34,078 nt of DNA from a virus. The notes beneath the pieces were generated by a model. The model was not told where the DNA came from. It searched no databases and saw nothing but the letters and a program-made list of their open reading frames with translations. The translations under genes and the position numbers were made by a program. Numbering within the stretch: the stretch's first letter is position 1; the number at the start of each line of letters is the position of its first letter. Shown one piece after another: positions 23,607 to 30,990 of the stretch. The stretch lies in IMG/VR virus record IMGVR_UViG_3300045107_000255, positions 1 to 34,078 of that record; one strand, written 5' to 3'.

Positions 23607-23685
23607 GTCCGGACGGTCCGGACGAATCTGTCCGGATGGCCGTCCGGATGGTGGTCTACATGGACTGGGCCCCGCCCGTCCGGAC
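23607..23685. repeat. Cluster of 8-bp GTCCGGA(C/T) repeats, clt-like
   Basis: Copies start at 23607, 23616, 23630, 23642 and 23678 (GTCCGGAC, GTCCGGAC, GTCCGGAT, GTCCGGAT, GTCCGGAC); a sixth near-copy begins at 23687. They lie in the 140-base gap directly 3' of the TraB-like gene. In Streptomyces conjugative plasmids, TraB binds short repeated 8-bp sites in the clt transfer locus, which is often found at this position. Binding here is inferred. Confidence 0.6.
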
Positions 23686-23704
23686 GCTCCGGACGGGCGG
23701 GGCC
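23668..23704. terminator. 16-bp perfect hairpin 3' of translocase gene
   Basis: GGCCCCGCCCGTCCGG (23668-23683) pairs perfectly with 23689-23704 over an ACGCT loop. It lies 21 bases past the stop of the minus-strand translocase gene and contains one of the 8-bp repeats. It can act as a terminator of that gene or as part of a transfer locus. No T tract follows. Confidence 0.6.
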
Positions 23705-23725
23705 TGTGTGACTGTGCGTGCAGGG

Positions 23726-25645
23726 TCAGACGGGTTCGGGGATGCGGATGCGGTACACGCCGCGGCTGGTGTGCCGCAGGATCGCGTCGTCGCCGGTGCA
23801 CAGGCGGCCCATCTCTTTGCGGACCCAGTCGGCGCCCTTGCCGGTGGCTTCCATGACGTCGCTCAGCTCGCTGGGCTTGATCGCCTCGGCCCCGGCGTCG
23901 TGCAGGTCGTGGACGTACTGCCGCAGCCACTCCCGGGCCTCCTCCGCGCCCATCGGCGGCTTGCGCAGCTCACCGAAGGCGATGCGGCGGATGCCGGGCG
24001 GCACGGCGATGGGCTGCGCCGGGTCAACGTCGTCCGGCGGCTCGTCCGGGTTGACCCCGGGCCTCGGCGCGGTGGTGGTCGTGGTGTCCTCCTCGGTGTC
24101 GCCGTCCGGCGCCGGGCCGGCCGGGGCGGTGGGCTGCTGGGTAGTGGGCTGCTGGCCGGTGAACGGTGCGACGGCGGCGGCGCGGTCCTTCTCGTCGGCG
24201 ACGAAGGACCGGCACGGCATGATCCACCGCTCCGGGTCGGTGCCGGGCACCTCGGCGTACAGGTAGCCGGGCTTGGTGTTCTTCCACTCCCACGGCGCGG
24301 CCCCAGCGTCGAGGGTGGCGTCGGTCAGGGCCATCTCCGCGTCGGTGGCGCTGTCCACCCCGAGGCAGATCGACCCACTGATGTTGGACCGGGCACTGGT
24401 GGGGAACCGGTCGTGCGAGGCGCGCTGCAGGCCGAAGACCAGGCTGATGCCGGCGGACCGGGCCGCCTCGGTCAGCTCGGTGACGAGCGGGTTCCCGGCG
24501 GCCACCTGGGCGGCCTCGTCGATGATGGCGACCCGGTACGTGGGGCACCGGTCGCACCCGGCGGTCCACTGCTTGTGCTGGTGAGCGCCGATCTGCCGGG
24601 CCCGGGTAGCGATGTCGGCGTACAGGTCTTCCAGCAGCGCGTTGGTGGCCTCTTCGGTGCTGGCGGTGCGGGCGGCACCGTCGACAGCCCACCGGGGCAA
24701 CTGGTCGAACTTGCGGGGGTCGGCCAGCCACAGCTCCGCGTCGGGCCGGGACAGAACCTCGGCACAGATGTTGAGGATGACCTCGGTCTTCCCCGCTCCG
24801 GACATCCCGACGACCAGGTAGTGGTTGGCGTTGCGGCCGGCGGAGTGGTCGCCGGGGAACCAGATCAGCAGCGGCTCCCCGTCCTCCATGATCCCGAGGG
24901 CGATGGCTTCGGCGATGGACCGGCCCGGAGCGGACAGGCCCGGCCAGGGGATCATCTGGCGGAGCTGGTCGACGGGGACGACGTCGATGCGGCCCCGTCG
25001 TGCCGAGTCGGGGTTGGGGACGACCCGCACGGCCGTGGTGGGCACGTCCAGGGCGGAGGCCAGGGCCGCCCGGTCCCCGGCGAGTTCCGACACGGCGGTG
25101 CCGGGTTCGAGGCTGACCTGGGCGACCGCCCGGGCCCCGTCGATGGTGGCCCGGCCGATCCGGGCGCCCTTGAGGGACTTGACCGCCTCGCCCAGGCCGC
25201 CGTCCGCCGTACCGTCGTGCTCGCCGGTGGGCCGGCCGTCGCGGAGGACCCGGATCGTGGACATGGCCACCGACGCGGTGACCGTGCCGAGCACCCAGGC
25301 GTCCAGCCACGGCCGGGACCACGGGGCGGCCAGCGTGGCACCGATGGTCCAGACCGACCCGGCGCCGGTGGCGAGGGTGGCGACGTACCGGCGCACGACG
25401 CCGCGGGCGGCGGCGGCCCGCCAGGTCAGCCCGGTCAGCGCCCCACCGGCGAGGGTGAGCCCGGCGGCGGCGAATCCGGCTGTGACCGGGGTGTCCCACC
25501 ACAGGTGCCCGCCGGCGGTGGCGACCCACAGGCCGGCTCCGGCGGTGGGGGTGATCAGATGCGGCCACAGCGGCACCTTGACCTGCCACGACGACGGTTC
25601 GCTGTGGTCGATGTTCTTCGGCATCCTCGTCTTCACGCTGCTCAC
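23726..25645 (-). CDS. TraB/FtsK-like DNA translocase (conjugal transfer)
   Basis: 639 residues on the minus strand, GTG start overlapping the previous stop (GTGA). About four hydrophobic segments lie in residues 25-135. A FtsK/SpoIIIE motor follows, with Walker A GMSGAGKT (280-287, K286) and Walker B VAIIDEA (D376/E377), and sensor-like LVFGLQRAS. An acidic Thr/Pro linker (about 500-560) leads to a C-terminal winged-helix-like domain (IKPSELSDVMEATGKGADWVRKEMGRL...SRGVYRI). This is the architecture of Streptomyces TraB proteins, which move double-stranded DNA between mycelial cells. A phage-specific FtsK-like translocase is the alternative. Confidence 0.85.
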   Translation of the reverse strand: MSSVKTRMPKNIDHSEPSSWQVKVPLWPHLITPTAGAGLWVATAGGHLWWDTPVTAGFAAAGLTLAGGALTGLTWRAAAARGVVRRYVATLATGAGSVWTIGATLAAPWSRPWLDAWVLGTVTASVAMSTIRVLRDGRPTGEHDGTADGGLGEAVKSLKGARIGRATIDGARAVAQVSLEPGTAVSELAGDRAALASALDVPTTAVRVVPNPDSARRGRIDVVPVDQLRQMIPWPGLSAPGRSIAEAIALGIMEDGEPLLIWFPGDHSAGRNANHYLVVGMSGAGKTEVILNICAEVLSRPDAELWLADPRKFDQLPRWAVDGAARTASTEEATNALLEDLYADIATRARQIGAHQHKQWTAGCDRCPTYRVAIIDEAAQVAAGNPLVTELTEAARSAGISLVFGLQRASHDRFPTSARSNISGSICLGVDSATDAEMALTDATLDAGAAPWEWKNTKPGYLYAEVPGTDPERWIMPCRSFVADEKDRAAAVAPFTGQQPTTQQPTAPAGPAPDGDTEEDTTTTTAPRPGVNPDEPPDDVDPAQPIAVPPGIRRIAFGELRKPPMGAEEAREWLRQYVHDLHDAGAEAIKPSELSDVMEATGKGADWVRKEMGRLCTGDDAILRHTSRGVYRIRIPEPV

Positions 25646-26010
25646 CTGGCCCGGAACTTGAAGTCGGGCTTGCGTGCCTGGAAACCGGCCTGCTCCAGCT
25701 CAGGCATGAATGCCGCCTGGAACCGGTTGTTGGCCGTGATCACGTACTGAGAGGCGACGACCAGCGCCTCCGAGGCCTGCTGGATGGGCCGGGCGACCTG
25801 CCGGGCACGAGCGCGGGACGTCAGGCCGCCGACGGCAAGACCGCCGCCGACCCGCCGCAGCCGGGCTTCCAGCTCGCTGGCGGTGATGCCGAGCTCCAGG
25901 GCGGCGGCGTGAAGGATCCGCCGGGTGGACTCGGTCCACTCGATCAGGGCGACGTTGTCGGTGAGCGAGTCGGCGCCGGTGAAGATGGACCGCTGATGTG
26001 GCTGTGACAT
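25642..26010 (-). CDS. Hypothetical protein coupled to translocase gene
   Basis: 122 residues on the minus strand, ATG 26010 with GAGGAGG about 11 bases upstream. It is largely helical (EWTESTRRILHAAALELGITASELEARLRRVGGGL, then AIQQASEALVVASQYVITANNRFQAAFMPELEQAG) and ends in basic residues. The stop overlaps the translocase GTG, so both are translated together. A small gene directly upstream of traB is common on actinomycete conjugative elements. I do not recognise a named family. Confidence 0.7.
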   Translation of the reverse strand: MSQPHQRSIFTGADSLTDNVALIEWTESTRRILHAAALELGITASELEARLRRVGGGLAVGGLTSRARARQVARPIQQASEALVVASQYVITANNRFQAAFMPELEQAGFQARKPDFKFRAR

Positions 26011-26091
26011 GCTGTTTTTCCTCCTCAGTGGGGGTGCAGCGGAGCCGGCCGTGGCTCGGAATCCGTGAGCCGGCCCCGCGACCGGGGTGGG

Positions 26092-26256
26092 TCAGTTCTT
26101 GGGCTGGAGAGCGAGCAGCTGCTCGATCTCGTCGAACAGTTCGGCGGCCTTGATGTGGAAGGCCCGGTTGCCGGTGCCGATCTCCTCCATGTGGCCGGCC
26201 ATCCGCTCGGCCTCGCCGTACTGCTGGATCAGGGCCAGCACAGCTTCGTTGTGCAC
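26092..26256 (-). CDS. Small helical protein in transfer operon
   Basis: 54 residues on the minus strand, GTG 26256 with GAGGAG 6 bases upstream; longer readings of the frame shadow the preceding gene. It is a single charged helical unit (AVLALIQQYGEAERMAGHMEEIGTGNRAFHIKAAELFDEIEQLLAL). It lies 14 bases after the stop of the large membrane protein gene. No function is known. Confidence 0.6.
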   Translation of the reverse strand: MHNEAVLALIQQYGEAERMAGHMEEIGTGNRAFHIKAAELFDEIEQLLALQPKN

Positions 26257-26270
26257 GGGTGCTCCTCGGG

Positions 26271-27686
26271 TCAGACCGCGTCGCGGTCGGTGGTCTGGTC
26301 GGTAGTGGTGGTCTTCGTGGCCCGCTTGGCGCGCTCGGTGCGGACCAGGTTGATGGCGGCGCTGGTGTCCCCGGCGCTGGTCCAACCGAGGTCTTCCATC
26401 ACGGTCTTGCGCGCCGGGATCTCACCCCGGTAGCGGCGCCGGAGCACCTTGGCCATCTCCACTACGCGGGGCGGAACCTGGTCCGCGTCCTGGTCCACCC
26501 GGACGGTCGTCCGGGGCGCACTGGCGGTCCGGGTGGCCGGGATGGACCGGCTGGTCAGCGGCTGGACCACCGCCGCCGGGTTGGACCGGGCCTGGTCCAC
26601 CGGCTGGTCCAGGATCTGGTCCAACCACGACGTGTCGGCCTGGACCGAGGTGCGGACCGCCGGACGGGCCTGGACCGGTCCGACCGGCGCCGGCGGCGTG
26701 GTCTGGATCCGGGCCGCGATCCGGGCCGGCATCCGGACCAACTCGTTGGCCCACATCTGGTCTGCCGTGGCCCGCCGGGGCTGGTCCGGGCGGAACGCGT
26801 GGACGTGCTCGGCGCGCACCCGGTCGGCGGCCTGCCGGGTGATGAGCCGGACGCCGTCGAGCACGTCCCGGGTCGCGTCGTCGACCGGCTGCGCCTGCGG
26901 TGCGGTCGGATCGGTCAGCCGCTCGATCTGGTGCACCCGGGCCACCTGCCGCTGCGCCGTGGCGATCATGTCCGGGTCGGCAGCCAGGGCAAGGCGGCGC
27001 AGCTTCGCCGCGCGCAATGGCCGCAGCCGGCGGGATCCGTGGTGCAACCGGTGCGCGGTCACGGTGAGCTGGGTGATCCGCCGCTCCCGGTCGACCGTCT
27101 TCAGGTCCTTCTTCCCCGGCCGGATCAGGCCGAAGTGGATGCCGATGTGCCGGGGCGTCCAGATCCAGGACGACTGCTCCTGGACGTCTCCGCGCTTCTC
27201 CCGGAGTACCTCGACGAGGTCTGCCCACCACTGGGCGGCGACCAGGGCCGGGGCCATGAAGCGGACGAGCAGCTCGGCGACGTTCGGTGCGTTGGTGGCG
27301 GCGGTGAGGCCGGCGCCGAGGGCGATGGTCCACACCATCACCCCGTAGATGCCGGGCGTCTTGCCCTTCTCGACCTTGGCCCGGGCCCGGCGTGCGCTGC
27401 GGGCCATGGCCAGCTCGGCGAACGCAAACAGCAGGATCGCCTTGGCCGGGTCGAAGCCCATCTTCTCGGTGGCGACTTCCCACATGCCCTCGGCGGACAG
27501 CGCGACCGCGATCAGGACGGCGGCGCCGTCGCAGATCCGACCGAACAGGTCCACCCGGCCGCGTAGCTGCCGGCGCACCCAGTACCCGGCACCGGACAGG
27601 CCGACCATGAGGACACCGGCGGTGACGAGGACGGCTGTGTGGTGCTCGTCGACGACCGCCAGGGCCCGCTCGAACTCAGGAGGCAT
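26271..27686 (-). CDS. Multi-pass membrane protein, spread (Spd)-like
   Basis: 471 residues on the minus strand, ATG 27686, first gene of the transfer operon. About five hydrophobic segments lie within residues 15-155 (HTAVLVTAGVLMVGLSGAGYWV, GAAVLIAVALSAEGMWEVA, AILLFAFAELAMARS, GVMVWTIALGAGLTAATNA, FMAPALVAAQWWADLVEVL). A long basic, then Pro/Gln-rich cytoplasmic part follows, ending in a helical module (VVEMAKVLRRRYRGEIPARKTVMEDLGW). Membrane proteins with this plan accompany TraB in plasmid spreading. Family membership is uncertain. Its transcript is probably leaderless, since the predicted start lies at the ATG. Confidence 0.65.
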   Translation of the reverse strand: MPPEFERALAVVDEHHTAVLVTAGVLMVGLSGAGYWVRRQLRGRVDLFGRICDGAAVLIAVALSAEGMWEVATEKMGFDPAKAILLFAFAELAMARSARRARAKVEKGKTPGIYGVMVWTIALGAGLTAATNAPNVAELLVRFMAPALVAAQWWADLVEVLREKRGDVQEQSSWIWTPRHIGIHFGLIRPGKKDLKTVDRERRITQLTVTAHRLHHGSRRLRPLRAAKLRRLALAADPDMIATAQRQVARVHQIERLTDPTAPQAQPVDDATRDVLDGVRLITRQAADRVRAEHVHAFRPDQPRRATADQMWANELVRMPARIAARIQTTPPAPVGPVQARPAVRTSVQADTSWLDQILDQPVDQARSNPAAVVQPLTSRSIPATRTASAPRTTVRVDQDADQVPPRVVEMAKVLRRRYRGEIPARKTVMEDLGWTSAGDTSAAINLVRTERAKRATKTTTTDQTTDRDAV

Positions 27687-27690
27687 GACA

Positions 27691-27712
27691 ACAAGTTACC
27701 ACAGTAACTTGT
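27691..27712. promoter_or_regulatory. Operator O1, palindrome over the tra promoter
   Basis: ACAAGTTAC (27691-27699) and GTAACTTGT (27704-27712) form a perfect 9-bp inverted repeat with a CACA spacer. It overlaps the -10 box of the transfer operon promoter. This is where KorSA/KorA-type GntR regulators repress tra genes in actinomycete elements. The adjacent GntR gene is the likely source of the binding protein. Confidence 0.7.
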
Positions 27713-27721
27713 AGAGTCCAA
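27693..27721 (-). promoter_or_regulatory. Promoter of the transfer operon (leaderless)
   Basis: On the minus strand, TTGGAC (27721-27716), a 17-base spacer and TAACTT (27698-27693) form a good sigma-70-type promoter. The expected start point, about 7 bases past the -10, falls on the A of the ATG at 27686, and no ribosome-binding site precedes that ATG. The operator at 27691-27712 covers the -10 and most of the spacer. Confidence 0.6.
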
Positions 27722-27722
27722 G

Positions 27723-27742
27723 CAGGTTCCTGCGGTAACTTG
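27723..27742. promoter_or_regulatory. Operator O2, imperfect second copy
   Basis: This 20-bp site matches O1 at 17 of 20 positions when one is inverted relative to the other, with the half-site CAAGTTACC kept. Its centre is 31 bp from the centre of O1, about three helical turns, so two dimers would sit on the same face of the DNA. It lies upstream of the GntR gene and could serve autoregulation. Confidence 0.55.
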
Positions 27743-27821
27743 CCCTCACCGTCGCAACCAGGCCCGCCGACCTCGACGGGCTACCCTGATTCGACTTACT
27801 GCACCAACCGAGAGGATCACC

Positions 27822-28586
27822 GTGAGCGAGCACGTTCCGGCGTACCTGCGCATCGTCGCGGAGCTGCGCGCGCGCATCATCTCCGGCGACCTCCAAGCGG
27901 GCGACCGGGTGCCGAGCGAGAACGACATCCGCCAGGCCTACGGCGTGTCCAACACCGTGTCCCGCGCCGCGTTGGCGATGCTCCGCGCCGAAGGGCTCGT
28001 CGAGCAGCGCCGCGGCTCCGGCACGTACGTACGCGACGCGGCCCGGCTGGTGCGCCGCGCCCACGCCCGGAACATGCGGCAACAGACCGGCAGCACGTCG
28101 CCGTTCGCCCGAGACGCGACGGCGGCCGGCCGGGCCAGCACCTGGGACCACCGCAGCGAGCACGCCACCGCCGACGCCCGGATCGCCGGCCGCCTCGGTA
28201 TCGCCGTCGGCGACCCGGTCATGGTCACCCGGTATAAGTTCCTCGCCGACGGTGACCCGATCCAGCTGTCGGAGTCCCACGAGCCCCTGGCGGTCACCGG
28301 CGGCACCCAGGTGGAGTGGCCGGAGGACGGGCCGACGGTCGGCGTGGTGGCCCGGATGGACTTGATCGGGGTGCACGTCGACCGGTGCCGTGAGGAGATC
28401 TACGACCGGTCCGCGACACCGGACGAGGTCGAGGCGCTGCGCTTGGATCCGCGTGGACCGTTGCGGGTGCTCGCGGTGGAGCGCACCTACTACGCCGGTA
28501 ACACCGCCGTGGAGACGGCGGACATCGCGTTCCCGGCGGATCGGTACCGGTTGGTGTACGACATGCCGATCGATCTGCCGACATGA
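27822..28586 (+). CDS. GntR-family regulator (HutC/UTRA), KorSA-like
   Basis: 254 residues, GTG 27822 with GAGAGGA about 6 bases upstream. The N-terminal winged HTH (AYLRIVAELRARIISGDLQAGDRVPSENDIRQAYGVSNTVSRAALAMLRAEGLVEQRRGSGTYV, residues 6-70) is followed by a UTRA effector-binding domain (about 95-250: PVMVTRYKFLADGDPIQLSESHEP, CREEIYDRSATPDEVEALRL, LAVERTYYAGNTAVETADIAFPADRYRLVYDMPI). It is divergent from the transfer operon, with two palindromic operators between. In pSAM2-like elements such regulators keep tra genes silent. The effector is unknown. Confidence 0.88.
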   Translation: MSEHVPAYLRIVAELRARIISGDLQAGDRVPSENDIRQAYGVSNTVSRAALAMLRAEGLVEQRRGSGTYVRDAARLVRRAHARNMRQQTGSTSPFARDATAAGRASTWDHRSEHATADARIAGRLGIAVGDPVMVTRYKFLADGDPIQLSESHEPLAVTGGTQVEWPEDGPTVGVVARMDLIGVHVDRCREEIYDRSATPDEVEALRLDPRGPLRVLAVERTYYAGNTAVETADIAFPADRYRLVYDMPIDLPT

Positions 28587-28634
28587 CGGCCCGGAGCGTT
28601 TCTGTTACTCACGACGCAATATGAAAATCTCTCT

Positions 28635-28663
28635 GTGACTCTGCCGTAACCCTTGGGTAGCGT
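28635..28663 (+). promoter_or_regulatory. Promoter for the small membrane protein gene
   Basis: GTGACT (28635-28640), 17-base spacer, TAGCGT (28658-28663). The predicted start point is near 28670, about 20 bases before the ATG. The surrounding sequence is AT-richer than the rest of the window, which fits a strong lysogenic promoter. Confidence 0.5.
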
Positions 28664-28692
28664 GCTGACCTCAGTCGATGCGAGAGGTTGTC

Positions 28693-29058
28693 ATGCCTGA
28701 AACACCCACGACCGCCACACGCCACGCGCCGGGCCGCGTGCACACCGGCCTCCTCGCCGCCGCCGTCATCGCCGCACCGACCATCTGGATGGCCCTCGGA
28801 TGGGCCAGCTTCATGCTCGTCGGCCCCGTCACGTTTGGCCAGGCCAGCGTAATCGCCCTCGCCGCCGTCCTGGCCCCGGTCTGCGTACTCCTGGCCATGT
28901 CATACGTCGAGCGGCGCGACGACGCACGCCGCCACGAAGAGCTGCTCGCCGCCCTGGCCCTCATCGCCGACCGGATCGGCCAGCAGCCGATCGACGCGGA
29001 AGCAGTAGAGGCGATGCGCCGGATCAACATGCGACTCGTCGGCAAGGACCATTCGTGA
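28693..29058 (+). CDS. Membrane protein, possible lysogenic gene
   Basis: 121 residues. ATG 28693 is preferred over 28678 because GAGAGG lies 7-8 bases upstream. Two transmembrane segments (TGLLAAAVIAAPTIWMALGWASFMLV and ASVIALAAVLAPVCVLLAMSYV) are followed by a charged helical tail (ERRDDARRHEELLAALALIADRIGQQ...AVEAMRRINMRLV). It stands alone with its own promoter, between the GntR and recombinase genes. Single membrane genes in such positions sometimes act in superinfection exclusion. That is only a suggestion. Confidence 0.6.
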   Translation: MPETPTTATRHAPGRVHTGLLAAAVIAAPTIWMALGWASFMLVGPVTFGQASVIALAAVLAPVCVLLAMSYVERRDDARRHEELLAALALIADRIGQQPIDAEAVEAMRRINMRLVGKDHS

Positions 29059-29115
29059 TAGCAGTTTCTAATCTTTCACGATCGTGAAAGATCACAAAGA
29101 TAGAAAACTGCTACC
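29057..29115. other. AT-rich compound palindrome (terminator or attP candidate)
   Basis: TAGCAGTTT (29059-29067) is mirrored by AAACTGCTA (29105-29113). Inside lies a perfect palindrome with 11-bp arms ATCTTTCACGA (29071-29092), centred at 29081.5, while the outer arms centre at 29086. It fills the gap between two convergent genes and overlaps the recombinase stop codon. It is strikingly AT-rich for this element. It may be a bidirectional terminator or the recombinase attachment site. Confidence 0.6.
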
Positions 29116-30532
29116 AGCGGAAATGCACGGTAACCCGCGCTGATTCGGGCTCCCGCCAGTGCTCAGCCCGGCGCACGACGACTCGGTCCACGACCGCACG
29201 TAGCGCCCGGTTTCGCTCCTGGTTGGTCATCTCCGGCCACAGACGCAGCAGGGTATCCACCGCCGCCGCCTCGGCCTCCGGCGGCGGTGCCGACTCCACC
29301 GGGCCGAGGCGCGCCAGCTCGGCCACCGCCGCCTGCTCCCTGCGGCGCAGCTCGGCCATCGACTCCTGGTACACCTCGTCGGGCAGCTCGCCGAGGGCGT
29401 CGCGGGTCGCCAGCTTCGTCATGCCGGCCCGCACGACCCGCAGCTGCTGCTCCATCCGGTCCCGGTCGGCGCGGGCGTCGGCGATGCGAGCCAGCCGGGC
29501 GGCGCGAGCCCCGGCGTCGGTACGCAGCCGGGCCGCGTACACCCGCACCTGGGCAAGCACCTCCTCCTCCACCCGGTCGACGAGAGGCCGGCCCACACCG
29601 GGGCAGTCGCCTCCCTTGGTGTCGGTGCGGGTCTGGCCGCACACAAGCCGGCCAGCCTGCCGCTGGAGCTTGTGGCCCTGCGGGCACTCCACCAAGCCCA
29701 CGAGCGGCCACCCGTAGGCCAGCGCCCGCGGCGGGGTGCCGGCTTCGACCGCCAGGCGCTCCTGGACGCGCTTCCACGTATCGGCGTCGGTCAGGGCTTC
29801 ATGCTGGCCGGGCAGGATCTCGCCGCCGGCCACCACCTGGCCGAGGTACACCGGGTTCCGGAGCAACTTCTTGACGTTCGCCGTGGTCATCGGCACGCCA
29901 CGCACCCCGGCCAGGTAGGCGGTCACCTCGCCGATCGGCTCACCGGCCGCGTACCGGCGGAAGGTCTCGGTGATCGCCGGACCGATCCGGCCCGGTGTGA
30001 GCCCCTTGTCGGCTCTGGCGTAGCCGAGAGGCCGGCCGTGGTGCTGCCCACGTTCGGCGCGGCGGCGGATCGTCCCGGCCCAGCCTGCTCCGATCTCGTC
30101 GGACCGGTACTCGGCGATCGCGAGCATGTTGGTGAGCATCAGCCGGCCGGCCGGGGTGGACGTGTCGACCTGCTCGGAGGCGGACAGGATCGTGACGCCC
30201 TGGTCGGCCAGCTCGGCGAGGAACGTCAGGGACTCCTTGACGTTGCGGCCGAGCCGGGACACGTCGTAGACGGCCAGGGCGTCGATCTCCCGGGCCTCGG
30301 CCATGCGGCGGATCCGGTCGATGCCCTCGCGGGAGAAGTGACGGCCGGTGCGGTCGATGTCCTCGACGACCGCCACCTCCCGCAGGCCGGCGAGGGTGCG
30401 GCGGATCGCGCCGAGCTGCACGTCCGGGCTGTGGAAATCATCGCCGCCCCGGCCGGCAAGGGCCGATACCCTGACGTAGGCCACAACCCGCTGAGGACGA
30501 CGGTCAGGGGCGGCCTTGAGGCGGCGCGGCAT
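29111..30532 (-). CDS. Large serine recombinase (integrase)
   Basis: 473 residues on the minus strand, ATG 30532 overlapping the previous stop (ATGA). It would catalyse attP x attB integration through a Ser-DNA link. The catalytic domain has YVRVS (S23), the VYDVSRLGRN segment near 90-98, and RLMLTNMLAIAEYRSDEIG. A recombinase domain follows (HGRPLGYARADKG...TAYLAGVRGVPMTTANVKKLLRNPVYLG), then a zinc ribbon with CPQGHKLQ, LVCGQ and CPGVG cysteines and a coiled-coil (ARADRDRMEQQLRVVRAGM). The length is normal for the family. No partner directionality factor is certain. Confidence 0.93.
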   Translation of the reverse strand: MPRRLKAAPDRRPQRVVAYVRVSALAGRGGDDFHSPDVQLGAIRRTLAGLREVAVVEDIDRTGRHFSREGIDRIRRMAEAREIDALAVYDVSRLGRNVKESLTFLAELADQGVTILSASEQVDTSTPAGRLMLTNMLAIAEYRSDEIGAGWAGTIRRRAERGQHHGRPLGYARADKGLTPGRIGPAITETFRRYAAGEPIGEVTAYLAGVRGVPMTTANVKKLLRNPVYLGQVVAGGEILPGQHEALTDADTWKRVQERLAVEAGTPPRALAYGWPLVGLVECPQGHKLQRQAGRLVCGQTRTDTKGGDCPGVGRPLVDRVEEEVLAQVRVYAARLRTDAGARAARLARIADARADRDRMEQQLRVVRAGMTKLATRDALGELPDEVYQESMAELRRREQAAVAELARLGPVESAPPPEAEAAAVDTLLRLWPEMTNQERNRALRAVVDRVVVRRAEHWREPESARVTVHFRW

Positions 30533-30924
30533 CAGCTCGCGCGGTTGTCGTTCTGAGCGCCACGTTCGGCACGATCCGCCATGTCGGCCAAGTATCGGAG
30601 GGCCCCGCGGATCGTCGCCCGCTCTCCTTCGCTGGCGTCGGGAGAGCGCAGTCGGCGGAGGATGATCCTCAGGTCAGCGTCCAGGGCGTCTGCCCGCTCG
30701 GCTCCGCCGGCTGCCGCGAGAGCGTGTGCTTCGTCATCTCCGAGCGCCTTGGCGATGGCCTTGACGCTAGCCACGGTCACCCCGTCGCCCTTGATCCAGC
30801 CGAAGATCGTCGACTTGTTGACGCCGGCCTCCCTGGCGAGCCTGGCAACGCTCCAGCCGGGTCGACGAGTCATCCGCCGGAGGTACCCCGCCCAGTCCTC
30901 GGGCGGTGGAGGGGCGTCGTCCAT
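30532..30924 (-). CDS. XRE-family HTH regulator, likely immunity repressor
   Basis: 130 residues on the minus strand from ATG 30924; an in-frame ATG at 31071 would give 179 residues but reads through an operator palindrome with poor coding bias. The HTH is WSVARLAREAGVNKSTIFGWIKGDGVTVASVKAIAKALG (about 25-65). A helical C-terminus (RADALDADLRIILRRL..ERATIRGALRYLADMAD) may dimerise. TACGGT lies 6 bases before the ATG, as in the divergent HTH gene, so it may be leaderless. Co-transcription with the integrase suggests it maintains lysogeny. Confidence 0.7.
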   Translation of the reverse strand: MDDAPPPPEDWAGYLRRMTRRPGWSVARLAREAGVNKSTIFGWIKGDGVTVASVKAIAKALGDDEAHALAAAGGAERADALDADLRIILRRLRSPDASEGERATIRGALRYLADMADRAERGAQNDNRAS

Positions 30925-30968
30925 GCGGGCACCGTATGCGGTTGACCAGGGAGGGCGATACTTCATTG

Positions 30969-30990
30969 GCCGTTGCCCTTTGGCAACGGC
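30969..30990. promoter_or_regulatory. Switch operator 1
   Basis: GCCGTTGCC and GGCAACGGC, 9-bp arms with spacer CTTT. It lies 45 bp upstream of the leftward HTH gene start and is the longest of four related palindromes. Confidence 0.75.

Noticed and set aside
23607-23685. Repeat cluster as a CRISPR array
   Set aside because: Units are 8 bp, spacers are short and irregular, and no cas gene is present.
23636-25750. Long open frame (704 codons) on the plus strand across the translocase gene
   Set aside because: It mirrors the TraB-like gene, has Gly/Arg/Val-rich low-complexity product and no ribosome-binding site.
26039-26080. GC-rich partial hairpin between two transfer-operon genes
   Set aside because: The stem rests on a self-complementary GCCGGC repeated twice, with a mismatch and a long loop. 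Too weak to call a terminator.
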